Source: an uncultured Porphyromonas sp. (GTDB lineage Bacteria; Bacteroidota; Bacteroidia; Bacteroidales; Porphyromonadaceae). From it: a stretch of DNA of 23,257 nt. The notes below the pieces were generated by a model, which was not told the DNA's origin, made no database searches, and was given only the letters and a program-made list of their open reading frames with translations. A program made the translations under genes and the position numbers. Location of the stretch: positions 1 through 23,257 of the forward strand of contig NZ_CAMYEZ010000016.1 of the NCBI RefSeq assembly GCF_947254915.1. Direction: 5' to 3'. Shown piece by piece: positions 6,649-15,417 of the stretch (positions within the stretch are counted from its first letter, which is position 1; every line of letters begins with the position of its first letter).

Positions 6649-9600
6649 ATGAAGAGGAACACTTCCCTTTGCAAGCGTCTCCTACTCCTACTAGCCCTCT
6701 CAGCCACCTGGCTCGTGGGGGCTGTAGCGCAGGAGACACCCCGCTGGCTACGCTATGCCCAGATCTCACCAGATGGTAATCAGATAGCCTTTTGCTACCA
6801 AGGCGACATCTACATTGTCGACGCTATCGGTGGCGAGGCGCGTCTCCTGACTGGCTCCGATGGGTACGAGTCACACCCCACATGGAGTCCCGATGGCAAG
6901 CGTATCGCTTTCATGAGCAATCGTGATGGGCACCGCTCCATCTATACTATGTCAGCCCTCGGTGGAGATGTCAAGCGCATCACTCACCACTCGGGCAATA
7001 GCCATACCGTCGAGTGCTACACACCCGACGGTCGTTTTATCATTATGTCCGAGGCACTCCAGCAGCCTGCCACCAGTGCACTCAATCCTTCGGGCATCCT
7101 CTCACAGCTCTACATGATACCTGTCGATGGCGGCACGCCTATGCTCTACAACGCTCGTCCACTAGAGGCTGTCACCTTCAGCCATCGTGGCGACCGCTAC
7201 GTAGCGCAGGACATCAAGGGCTTTGAGAATAAGTGGCGCAAGCACCACACCAGCTCCGTCACACGAGACATTTATATAATAGACCCCAAAAGTGGAGTCA
7301 CGACCGCCTGCACACTAGAGCCTGGCGAAGACCTCTCCCCCGTCTTCGGCCCCGATGACCAGACCGTCTACTTCCTCAGCGAGCGTGGCAAGAGCAATTC
7401 GCTCAACGTCTGGAAGCAGCGCATCGGTGAGCAGACCGCTCAGCAGGTGACCAGCTTCCGCAATCACCCCGTTCGCTTCCTCAGCATCTCACGCTCTGGA
7501 CGGCTCTGCTTCGCCTACGATGGCGACCTTTACACCATGACCGAGGGACGCTCCCCGCAGAAGGTACAGATCACCCTGCGCTCCGAGGGACCTAAGGACA
7601 AAGTGTACCGTCGCACAGCCAGCAGTGGTGGTAGCTCCTTCACACCAAGCAGTGACGGCAAGCAGCTAGCCTTCATCATGCGTGGTGATGTCTACGTCAC
7701 CTCTGTCGAGCATGGCACTACGAAGCGCATCACCCAAAGCGCTGGCGCCGAGGAGAGTGTCACCTGGAGTCCCGACAGCAAGACGCTCGTCTACGATTCA
7801 CGTCGTGACGGCAAACATATCCTCTACAAGGCGACCATCGCTTCGGACAAAGAGCTAGACTTCGCCTCCGCCACCATCATCAAGGAGGAGCCCCTCATGC
7901 CCGAGTGCAAGATGGAGCAAGCCCTCCCCCAGTACTCACCCGATGGCAAGCAGATTGCCTTCGTCGGAGATCGCAAGTGCATCTATACTTATGACATAGC
8001 AAGCAAAAAGCTCACGCAGGTCACCAGTGGCAAGGATCAACCCGAGATGCACGGCTACATCAGCTTCGAGTGGAGTCCTGACAGTCGCTGGATAGCTTTC
8101 GAATATACACCCAATAGACATGCACCCTTTGGAGATGTAGGCTTGGTACGAGCTACTGGTGGCGAGGTGATCAACCTAACCAACACGGGTTACTTCAGCA
8201 ACCTCACGGGCTGGGTCATGGGTGGCAATGCTATCCTCTTCACCTCAGACCGATACGGTATGCGCAACCACGCTTCGTGGGGCTCTATGAGCGACGCTTT
8301 CCTCGTTTTCCTCAATCGCAAGGCGTACGAGAAGTTTAACATGACACCCGAGGAGCGCGACCTCTACGACCGCGCAGGACTAGACACCCTGCAGTATGGC
8401 TCCGATCCCGTCCCTGCCGAGAGTGCCAAGAAGAAAAAGGATGAGACCAAGCCGATCATCGTCGAGGTCAATGGCATCGAAGACCGCATCGTACGGCTCA
8501 CGCCCAATTCGAGCGACCTCGCAGACGCTTATGTCGATGCCGATGGGAAGAACCTCTACTACCTCTCAGCCTTTGAGGGCGGTTACAACCTTTGGCAAAC
8601 AGATCTGCGCAAGGGCAATACCTCTATGCTCCGCCAGCTAGACCTATCGGGCAGTGCCTATATGCGTCCCACACCCAAGGGGGATAAGATCTTCGTCGTA
8701 TCCTCTGGCCGAGTACAGTGCTTTACACCTGCCTCTAAGAAGTTTGAGTCTGTCAACTACCGTGCTCGTGTGGAGCTAGACAGCTATGCCGAGCGTGAGG
8801 CGATGTACGACTTTATGGTTCGTGAGGAAGGGCTACGCTTCTACCGCACAGATATGCACGGTGTAGACTGGAAGGGTCTGACCGACCACTACCGCCAGTT
8901 CTTGCCCCACATTGCAACGAGCGAGGACTTCTCCGAGATGCTCAGCGAGATCCTGGGCGAGCTCAACGTATCGCACACTGGCTCAGGCTACAGACAGGGT
9001 TCTAGCGAGCCAGCTACAGGACGCCTAGGTCTACTCTACAACTGGTACTCCCTACCCCTTGAGGGGATCATCGTCGACGAAATCGTTACGGGCGGTCCCT
9101 TTGACACCTACCTGACCAAGCTACAGCCTGGCGACCGCATCGTGGCGATCAACGGTACACGCATCGACCACCACACCGACTGGCGTAACCTCCTCACAGG
9201 TGCTGCAGGCACGCTCACGGCTGTCACTTTCTATAGTAATAAGGAGCAAAAGGAAATCACCGAGGCTGTCCGTCCGATCTCATCTGGCCGACTCTCGGGA
9301 CTACTCTACAAGCGCTGGGTCAAGGCTCGCGAAGCTGAGGTACAGCGTCTCTCAAATGGTCGCCTCGGCTATGTACACATCCCGAGCATGGGCGATGATG
9401 CGTTCCGCACCGTCTACAGCGAGGTGATGGGCAAGTACTACCAATGCGATGGTATCATCATCGACATCCGCTACAACGGTGGTGGTCGTCTGCACGAAGA
9501 CCTCGAGACCTTCTTCAGCGGCAAGGCTTATCTGCAACAAGAGGTGCGTGGACAGAACTACTGCACGATGCCTAGCAAGCGCTGGACCAAGCCCTCAGTT

Positions 9601-9942
9601 ATGCTCGTCTGCGAGGCTGACTACTCCAATGCACACGGCTCTCCATGGGTCTACCAAACCCTCGGAATGGGCAAGGTCATCGGTATGCCAGTACCAGGCA
9701 CTATGACCTCGGTCAACTGGGTCACGATGCAGAACCCGCTGCTCTTTTTCGGCATCCCCGCCGTAGGTTATCGCACCCAGCAGGGAGACTTCCTCGAGAA
9801 TAAGCAACTCGAGCCCGATGTGCAGGTACCGCTCGACTACAGTCGCGTCCTCGACGGTCACGACAGTCAGCTAGAAGCTGCGGTACGCGTACTACTTGAG
9901 GAGGTCAAGGCGCATCCACAGCCCACCTTTCCTAAGCGATAA
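6649..9942 (+). CDS. Secreted tricorn-like S41 protease
   Basis: A signal peptide (MKRN...LLLLLALSATW...GAVAQ, about 1-28) directs export; no lipobox cysteine follows, so it is probably periplasmic or surface-exposed. Residues about 30-590 are WD40/TolB-like propeller repeats with recurring SPDGK and WSPDSK motifs. These are followed by the tricorn core, with SHTGSGY (Ser775-His776), a PDZ domain (about 805-840, GDRIVAINGTRI), and the C-terminal catalytic part with YSNAHGSP (nucleophile candidate Ser993) and ENKQLEPD (Glu1050 as charge-relay candidate). This Ser/His/Ser/Glu layout matches archaeal tricorn protease, and the 1097-residue length fits. Peptide degradation is the expected role for an asaccharolytic, peptide-using organism. 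Last gene before the terminator at 10036. Confidence 0.9.
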   Translation: MKRNTSLCKRLLLLLALSATWLVGAVAQETPRWLRYAQISPDGNQIAFCYQGDIYIVDAIGGEARLLTGSDGYESHPTWSPDGKRIAFMSNRDGHRSIYTMSALGGDVKRITHHSGNSHTVECYTPDGRFIIMSEALQQPATSALNPSGILSQLYMIPVDGGTPMLYNARPLEAVTFSHRGDRYVAQDIKGFENKWRKHHTSSVTRDIYIIDPKSGVTTACTLEPGEDLSPVFGPDDQTVYFLSERGKSNSLNVWKQRIGEQTAQQVTSFRNHPVRFLSISRSGRLCFAYDGDLYTMTEGRSPQKVQITLRSEGPKDKVYRRTASSGGSSFTPSSDGKQLAFIMRGDVYVTSVEHGTTKRITQSAGAEESVTWSPDSKTLVYDSRRDGKHILYKATIASDKELDFASATIIKEEPLMPECKMEQALPQYSPDGKQIAFVGDRKCIYTYDIASKKLTQVTSGKDQPEMHGYISFEWSPDSRWIAFEYTPNRHAPFGDVGLVRATGGEVINLTNTGYFSNLTGWVMGGNAILFTSDRYGMRNHASWGSMSDAFLVFLNRKAYEKFNMTPEERDLYDRAGLDTLQYGSDPVPAESAKKKKDETKPIIVEVNGIEDRIVRLTPNSSDLADAYVDADGKNLYYLSAFEGGYNLWQTDLRKGNTSMLRQLDLSGSAYMRPTPKGDKIFVVSSGRVQCFTPASKKFESVNYRARVELDSYAEREAMYDFMVREEGLRFYRTDMHGVDWKGLTDHYRQFLPHIATSEDFSEMLSEILGELNVSHTGSGYRQGSSEPATGRLGLLYNWYSLPLEGIIVDEIVTGGPFDTYLTKLQPGDRIVAINGTRIDHHTDWRNLLTGAAGTLTAVTFYSNKEQKEITEAVRPISSGRLSGLLYKRWVKAREAEVQRLSNGRLGYVHIPSMGDDAFRTVYSEVMGKYYQCDGIIIDIRYNGGGRLHEDLETFFSGKAYLQQEVRGQNYCTMPSKRWTKPSVMLVCEADYSNAHGSPWVYQTLGMGKVIGMPVPGTMTSVNWVTMQNPLLFFGIPAVGYRTQQGDFLENKQLEPDVQVPLDYSRVLDGHDSQLEAAVRVLLEEVKAHPQPTFPKR

Positions 9943-10035
9943 AAGCCAATTAACAGGACAGTAAAGGTTCGTTGACCGTGTCCTAAAGGCTAACATACTC
10001 AGTAAGGAGCATCGCGCCTCCCCACTAAATCCCCC

Positions 10036-10073
10036 AAGAGAGGAGATGTCGTCATCGGCATCTCCTCTTTTTT
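10036..10073 (+). terminator. Intrinsic terminator after the clpC-htpG-protease operon
   Basis: AGAGGAGATG (10039-10048) pairs perfectly with CATCTCCTCT (10059-10068) around a 10-nt loop and is followed by TTTTT. The AA upstream and TT downstream extend the stem. It sits about 95 bp after the protease stop codon; 9943-10035 holds nothing else recognised. Confidence 0.88.
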
Positions 10074-10104
10074 GTTCAGCGACACCTTTCTTAGTTAAAG
10101 TATC

Positions 10105-10320
10105 TCCCGAAGAATTTTCTAATCGCTCACGAGGAAATAAAAATTCCTCCCTGAGGGGCGAAATAAAACTTCGGAAGAATGAAATGAAACTTCGGAAGAA
10201 TGAAATCAAAGTTCGGAAGAATTTGTTCGTTCCTCGGGGGATAATCTAGAATATCCACCGAGGAATTGTTTGATTTCCTCCATTGAGCCGTAGCTGAACT
10301 TATCCTAAACTATAATCAAC
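10105..10320 (+). mobile_element. MITE with tandem repeats, copy 2 (degenerate ends)
   Basis: Contains three full 21-bp units (10161-10181, 10182-10202, 10203-10223), a 6-nt spacer and the best-preserved 36-nt palindrome (10230-10265: TTCCTCGG and CCGAGGAA arms around GGATAATCTAGAATATCC). The right part is about 14 nt shorter than in copies 1 and 3, and only TATAAT (10311-10316) remains of the terminal repeat. The left boundary is approximate, set by similarity to copy 3. The units read in frame as a 7-residue repeat (K-L/V-R-K-N-E-M/I), but no credible gene contains them. It lies between the terminator of one operon and the promoter of the next. Confidence 0.7.
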
Positions 10321-10344
10321 CCCATCCAAATTCCCCAAAAGTAG

Positions 10345-10374
10345 TGGCTAGGTGCTGAAAAAGTCGTACCTTTG
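10345..10374 (+). promoter_or_regulatory. Probable promoter of the nfnA-nfnB operon
   Basis: TACCTTTG (10367-10374) is a perfect -7 element. The -33 position, 19 nt upstream, reads TGG rather than TTG. Start near 10381 leaves a leader of about 60 nt that includes the palindrome TACCTATAGGTA (10383-10394). Confidence 0.55.
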
Positions 10375-10442
10375 GCAGTACCTACCTATAGGTACCCTAT
10401 CGAGACCTTTCTTGATTAGCTTATATCATACCACACAACGCT

Positions 10443-11228
10443 ATGAATCGTATAGTCAGTAAGACTTTTCTCTCCGAAAAAGTAGCCAAGCTGGTCGTTG
10501 AGGCACCACTGATTGCCAAGTCACGCCGCGCTGGACACTTTGTCATCGTACGTGTCACCGACCACAGTGAGCGCGTACCCTACACTATTGCCGATGCCGA
10601 TCTAGAAGCTGGCACGATCACACTTATTGTGCAGGCTGTCGGCGAGTCCTCTCAGCGACTTGTCGCTCTAAATGCAGGGGACATGATTCACGACATCGTG
10701 GGTCCGCTAGGGCAAGCCACCCATATTGAGAACTTTGGCACCGTAGTCTGTGCTGGTGGTGGCGTCGGTATGGCACCGCTCTACCCTATCGCTAAGGCTC
10801 TCAAAGCTGCTGGCAATAAGGTCATCGTCGTGGCTGCAGCTCGTACCAAGGAGCTCATCATTCTGGAGAAAGAGTTCAGAGAGTTTGCTGACGAAGTCAT
10901 CATTATGACCGACGATGGCTCCTATGGCACCAAGGGTCTCGTGACTGATGGTGTCGAATCGGTCATCAAGCGCGAGAAGGTAGACCTTTGCGTGACGATT
11001 GGTCCTGCGATTATGATGAAGTTTGTCTCACTTCTTACTAAGAAATACAACATCCCCACCACCTCCTCGCTCAATACGATTATGGTCGACGGTACTGGTA
11101 TGTGCGGCGCTTGTCGTATCACCGTCGGAGGCAAAACACGCTTCGTATGTGTTGATGGACCCGAGTTTGACGCTCACCAAGTAGACTTTGATGAGCTATT
11201 GATGCGTCTTAATACCTACAGGAAGTAA
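10443..11228 (+). CDS. nfnA: NfnA-type FAD/[2Fe-2S] subunit (NADH-side of NfnAB)
   Basis: Small subunit of NADH-dependent reduced ferredoxin:NADP+ oxidoreductase, related to PyrK and SudB. Features: ferredoxin-reductase FAD fold with RVPYTI (about 40-45), the nucleotide-binding motif AGGGVGMAPLYP (about 104-115), and a C-terminal [2Fe-2S] site with C221, C224 and C236. D216 lies just before the cysteines; an Asp/three-Cys site has been described for the Thermotoga enzyme, and the arrangement here is compatible. Its 261 residues are typical. The partner gene begins 30 bp downstream. PyrK (dihydroorotate dehydrogenase partner) is the main alternative, made unlikely by the adjacent NfnB-type gene. 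Confidence 0.85.
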   Translation: MNRIVSKTFLSEKVAKLVVEAPLIAKSRRAGHFVIVRVTDHSERVPYTIADADLEAGTITLIVQAVGESSQRLVALNAGDMIHDIVGPLGQATHIENFGTVVCAGGGVGMAPLYPIAKALKAAGNKVIVVAAARTKELIILEKEFREFADEVIIMTDDGSYGTKGLVTDGVESVIKREKVDLCVTIGPAIMMKFVSLLTKKYNIPTTSSLNTIMVDGTGMCGACRITVGGKTRFVCVDGPEFDAHQVDFDELLMRLNTYRK

Positions 11229-11258
11229 AAATCACTCTGAGCTAACCCCAATATTACA

Positions 11259-12734
11259 ATGTCAGAACAAAAGGATTTGGTCACCGCTCGTCGCAACGAA
11301 CCTTGGCGCGAGGAGCTTCGCAAGTCACATACAGGCAAGGAGCGCATGTCTATACCTCGTGTCAAGATGACCGAGGTAGATCCTCATGAGCGTGCTCGTA
11401 GTCTAACGAAAGAGGTCAACTGCGGTCTCACCGAGGAGGAAGCTCGTCGGGAGGCTATTCGCTGTCTGGACTGTGCCAACCCCTCTTGTATGGAGGGTTG
11501 CCCCGTGTCAATCAATATACCCTCATTTATCAAGAATGTAGAGCGTGGAGACTATGCCTCTGCAGCGCACATCATCCGTGAGAGTAGTTCTCTACCCGCT
11601 GTGTGCGGTCGTGTATGTCCTCAGGAAAAGCAGTGCGAGAAGCACTGTATCTACACGGAGAAAATGAAGCGTGATGCCGTTGCTATCGGATATCTAGAGC
11701 GCTTCGTAGCAGACTATGAACGAGAGAATGGGCTATATGAGCTACCCGAGATGGCGCCAGCCAATGGAAAGAAGATTGCCGTCATCGGTAGTGGTCCTGC
11801 AGGGCTCTCCTTCGCTGGCGATATGGCTCGCTGGGGTTACGATGTGACTGTCTTTGAGGCTCTGCACGAGGTCGGTGGCGTACTTAAGTATGGTATCCCC
11901 GAGTTTCGTCTCCCCCTACGAGTGGTCAATGCCGAGCTCAAGATTTTGGAGCAACTAGGCGTACACTTTGAGACCAATGTTGTCGTGGGTCGTACACTCT
12001 CTTACGAGCAGCTACAGGAGATGGGCTTCGTAGGCATCTTCGTAGGTAGTGGAGCTGGCTTGCCCAACTTTATGAATATCCCTGGCGAAAACCTCGCTGG
12101 CGTTATGAGCTCCAACGAGTACCTCACCCGTGTCAACCTAATGGGCGCTGGTACCGAGGGCGCTGAGACACCTATATATAAGGGAGACGTGGTCGCAGTC
12201 ATCGGTGGTGGTAACACCGCCATGGACTCAGTCCGTACGGCACTCCGCCTTGGTGCTAAGCGTGCTATGATCGTCTACCGTCGTAGCGAGGAGGAGATGC
12301 CAGCACGTCGTGAGGAGATCCTACACGCCAAGGCTGAGGGCGTTGAGTTCCTCACGCTACACAACCCCATTGAGTACGAAGGCAACGAGAAGGGCAAGGT
12401 GTGCCGTATGAAGCTACAACGTATGGAGCTTGGCGAGCCTACACCTGATGGACGTCGCAAGCCTGTCCCTATTCCTGGCGCTATTGATGAGGTAGACGTA
12501 GACGTGGTGGTCGTGAGCATCGGTGTTTCGCCGAATCCACTCATTCCACGCTCTTTCCAAGGGCTGGAAGTTTCGCCCAAGGGAACCGTCATCGTCAACG
12601 AGCATAACCAAAGCTCCCTCCAGGAGGTCTACGCTGGTGGCGACATCGTCCGTGGTGGAGCGACAGTCATCCTCGCTATGGGTGACGGGCGCAAGGCTGC
12701 TGCCAATATGCACGCAGCTCTGAGCCAGCAGTAA
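11259..12734 (+). CDS. nfnB: NfnB-type flavo-iron-sulfur subunit (NADPH-side of NfnAB; GltD-like)
   Basis: Large subunit of the electron-bifurcating transhydrogenase, which couples NADH, ferredoxin and NADP+. The N-terminus carries eight cysteines for two [4Fe-4S] clusters: C69, C72, C77, C81 and C116, C120, C126, C130. A dinucleotide site GSGPAG (177-182) for FAD follows, then GGGNTA (316-321) for NADPH, followed by an RRSEEEMPAR segment. Length 491 is typical. By homology alone it could be labelled glutamate synthase small subunit, but no GltB large subunit is nearby and it is paired with nfnA, which supports the NfnAB reading. priA follows after 25 bp. Confidence 0.87.
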   Translation: MSEQKDLVTARRNEPWREELRKSHTGKERMSIPRVKMTEVDPHERARSLTKEVNCGLTEEEARREAIRCLDCANPSCMEGCPVSINIPSFIKNVERGDYASAAHIIRESSSLPAVCGRVCPQEKQCEKHCIYTEKMKRDAVAIGYLERFVADYERENGLYELPEMAPANGKKIAVIGSGPAGLSFAGDMARWGYDVTVFEALHEVGGVLKYGIPEFRLPLRVVNAELKILEQLGVHFETNVVVGRTLSYEQLQEMGFVGIFVGSGAGLPNFMNIPGENLAGVMSSNEYLTRVNLMGAGTEGAETPIYKGDVVAVIGGGNTAMDSVRTALRLGAKRAMIVYRRSEEEMPARREEILHAKAEGVEFLTLHNPIEYEGNEKGKVCRMKLQRMELGEPTPDGRRKPVPIPGAIDEVDVDVVVVSIGVSPNPLIPRSFQGLEVSPKGTVIVNEHNQSSLQEVYAGGDIVRGGATVILAMGDGRKAAANMHAALSQQ

Positions 12735-12759
12735 CTCAGCATAGCCAGTCATCCTACCT

Positions 12760-15345
12760 ATGCTGGCGCGCATCATCTTACCCCTAGCCCTCGAGGAGGA
12801 GTACACCTATCGTGTACCCGAGGCGCTGTGTGAACAGGCGAGGGTAGGTATGCGTGCACTGGTACAGTTTGGCAGTAAGCGCTACTACTACGCTATCATA
12901 TCTCAGCTGATTGAGGAGTCGGAGAGACCTCTCGGTCAGCTGAAGTCTATTATAGCTCTACCCGACAGAGAGGCGATAGTGACTCAAAGTGAGATCGACC
13001 TCTGGCGCTGGGGCGCGACCTATTATATCTGTTCGCTGGGCGCTTGGCTCACGGCTGCTATACCGAGTAGCTACCTACCTTCTAGCGAGACGCAGGTAGC
13101 GTGGAGAGAGCCTGACGAAATGCCCGAAGGCGATCATGCGACCGACTACAAAGCGACCGAGCTATCGGAAGAGATACGTCGTGAGCTCCTCTCTATACGA
13201 GGGCATCAAGCGAAGGTAAGCAAGCTGGCGAAGCTCCTCGGCGATCGTATCTACCCCGAGATAGACCGGCTTCTTCACGCTGGTGTACTCATAGGCAGCG
13301 AGTCCATCCCACGCTACAGCCGATCCATACAGGTCGGCTCGCCAGCTGTGCAGTTTGCTGAGGAGCTATGCTCCGAGGAGGCACTCTCCGAGCTTGTTGA
13401 GAGCCTCTCCCGAGCCAAGGCGCAGAGGGCTATGGTAGAGCAAATGATCGACCTCCTCTACCAGCATGAGCTACCTCTCGACACGCCCCTACTTCGAGAG
13501 ACACTCGTTGGTCGTGACACCAATAGGCAGGCGACCCTCCGCACACTCATCAAGCGGGGCGTCCTGCGAGATACTGCGACACTCTTTGATCCACTCGTAC
13601 GTCCCACAGTACAGCGCATAGCCTCTACAAACGAGTCCAGCCGACAGAGCCAACTCTTCGACAGTCTCATTGGCGAAACCTCCCACCCCGTACTCTACCA
13701 AGCGACCAGCAATGAAGAGCAAATAGAGCTAGTCGTCTCAATGGTTGAGCAGATGCTACAGCGAAGCCCCTCGGCACAGGTAGCTATCTACGTACCACAG
13801 CTCTTCCTCTTTGACCAAAGCCTCCTCTACGGAGCCTTACAGCAATTAGCCAGAAGTGACGAGGCGACACCCTTTGATCTAGTCCTCTACAGTTCCTCCA
13901 CGACAGACGCCGAGCGGATGGCACTCCGTGCTAGACTCCTCGGGCTGACGCACCGAGAGCGTGGTCTCATCGTCCTCACCTCTCGTATGGGCTGCCTTCT
14001 CCCGCTCTCACGCTGTGACCTTGTCATCGTGACCGACGAGGAGAGCAGTCGCTACAAGCAGTCCGAGCCAGCGCCTCGCTATCATGCTCGTGACCTGACA
14101 GTCGTTGCTTGTAAAAGGAGCCAGACACCGCTCCTACTGACTACCGTTGCGCCTTCTGCCGAAGCTCTGTACAACGTAGAGCGAGGATACTACCACTCGC
14201 TCAATCAGCTAAGCGCATCGGCCACTCCAAAGGCACCACGCCCCTTCGAACTCATTGACCTATCCCTACAGCGTAAGCAGGGCAAGCTACCGTGGGGACA
14301 GATGCTCTCCATCGAGCTACGCAAAGCTCTCCTCGACCAGTGCCAAGCAGGACACAAAAGCATCCTCCTCCTCAATCGTCGTGGCTATGCCCCGCACCTC
14401 GTCTGCAGACATTGCCAGAAGACCCTCCAGTGTCCCAATTGTGATGTCGGGTTGGTTTACCACAAGTCCACGCAGAGCGTCAGCTGTAGCTATTGCAACT
14501 TCACCGCGCCCGCTCCTCGTGCCTGTCCTCATTGCCATCAGAGTGATATGCCAGCTCTAGGCAAGAGCGAAGCTCCGACAGATAGCAACCTTGGTGCCTT
14601 CAGCATACAGGGCTACGGCGTGGAGCGTATCGCCGAGGAGCTCACGCTCTTCACTCCGCCTGAGGTCCCCATTCTAGAGCTCAGCGCCTCTCAATACTAT
14701 AATAAGGAGTCGCAGCAACGGATGCGTCTGCTGATACGTAGCGATGAGCCAGCCATTCTGGTCGGCACCTCAAGCCTTATCTATCTAGATGCCATTAGCA
14801 ACGTGGGACTCATTGGCTTGGCAAATTTAGATCAATTGATTGTGGGCGACGACTTTAGAGCCAACGAACGAGCCTATGCTGCGCTCAGCCGATTCGGGAG
14901 CAACTACCCCACGGCACAGCTCTACATACAGAGCTATCAGACCGACAGCCCGCTACTTGACAGCTTGCAGGGCGGAGCCACAGCAGAGCCTTATGGCGTG
15001 AGCGAGCTAGCAGAGCGGGAGTACCTCCACTTCCCCCCTTACGTACGCCTCATCTACGCTTACGTACGAGGAGCCTCCCAGGGAGATGTCTGCTACACTG
15101 TAGCGGCCCTCTCACGTCTGATGCAGGCAGAACCGTTTCAGTCGCTCTGGCAAGCCTCAGCACCCATTGCGCCCTACGTCTCTTGGGTGCGTATGCGCCA
15201 TATTCGCTATATTTGCACAAGAATTCGTCCCTCTAGCTCTTGGCGGGAGGTACGCACGCAACTTTCTCATATTATCTCCACGGTACAGCAGAGCGCTATC
15301 CAAGCGCGGAGGGTACAGATCTACTGCGATGTAGATCCTCTCTAG
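12760..15345 (+). CDS. priA: PriA-like primosomal protein N' with degenerate helicase motifs
   Basis: Replication-restart protein that binds stalled or repaired forks and helps reload the replicative helicase. The N-terminal 3'-DNA-binding domain is clear (ILPLALEEEYTYRVPE, GMRALVQFGSKRYY). The zinc-binding insertion keeps all eight cysteines (C549, C552, C558, C561, C576, C579, C589, C592). The ATPase is not conserved: where family members have GVTGSGKTE this protein has YQATSNEEQ (313-321), DEEH reads DEES (426-429), the GSATPS motif reads TTVAPS, and the QVAGRAGR motif reads ALSRFGSNY (708-716). The frame is uninterrupted over 861 residues, so this is not a recent pseudogene. It is likely a DNA-binding pseudohelicase, as known for Deinococcus PriA. 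It sits 25 bp after nfnB. Confidence 0.88.
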   Translation: MLARIILPLALEEEYTYRVPEALCEQARVGMRALVQFGSKRYYYAIISQLIEESERPLGQLKSIIALPDREAIVTQSEIDLWRWGATYYICSLGAWLTAAIPSSYLPSSETQVAWREPDEMPEGDHATDYKATELSEEIRRELLSIRGHQAKVSKLAKLLGDRIYPEIDRLLHAGVLIGSESIPRYSRSIQVGSPAVQFAEELCSEEALSELVESLSRAKAQRAMVEQMIDLLYQHELPLDTPLLRETLVGRDTNRQATLRTLIKRGVLRDTATLFDPLVRPTVQRIASTNESSRQSQLFDSLIGETSHPVLYQATSNEEQIELVVSMVEQMLQRSPSAQVAIYVPQLFLFDQSLLYGALQQLARSDEATPFDLVLYSSSTTDAERMALRARLLGLTHRERGLIVLTSRMGCLLPLSRCDLVIVTDEESSRYKQSEPAPRYHARDLTVVACKRSQTPLLLTTVAPSAEALYNVERGYYHSLNQLSASATPKAPRPFELIDLSLQRKQGKLPWGQMLSIELRKALLDQCQAGHKSILLLNRRGYAPHLVCRHCQKTLQCPNCDVGLVYHKSTQSVSCSYCNFTAPAPRACPHCHQSDMPALGKSEAPTDSNLGAFSIQGYGVERIAEELTLFTPPEVPILELSASQYYNKESQQRMRLLIRSDEPAILVGTSSLIYLDAISNVGLIGLANLDQLIVGDDFRANERAYAALSRFGSNYPTAQLYIQSYQTDSPLLDSLQGGATAEPYGVSELAEREYLHFPPYVRLIYAYVRGASQGDVCYTVAALSRLMQAEPFQSLWQASAPIAPYVSWVRMRHIRYICTRIRPSSSWREVRTQLSHIISTVQQSAIQARRVQIYCDVDPL

Positions 15346-15417
15346 CGAAAGTCTAGTCCTGCCCCTCAGCTTAATCGTGAAGTCTTATAACCCATTAGAG
15401 TCCCCTGAATAGTATCC

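Noticed and set aside
10046..10249. Open frame on + strand encoding a 7-residue repeat (K-L-R-K-N-E-M/I) and its - strand counterpart at 9892-10209
   Set aside because: The + frame starts inside the terminator hairpin and the repeat is simply the 21-bp MITE unit read in frame; the - frame runs through the terminator into the protease gene. No start region or homology supports either.
11259..12734. Annotation as glutamate synthase small subunit (GltD)
   Set aside because: No glutamate synthase large subunit is adjacent, and the preceding gene is an NfnA-type FAD/[2Fe-2S] protein, so NfnB is the better reading.
13690..14910. priA as a decaying pseudogene
   Set aside because: There is no stop or frameshift in 861 codons, and both the DNA-binding region and all eight zinc cysteines are conserved, which points to selection on a non-ATPase function.
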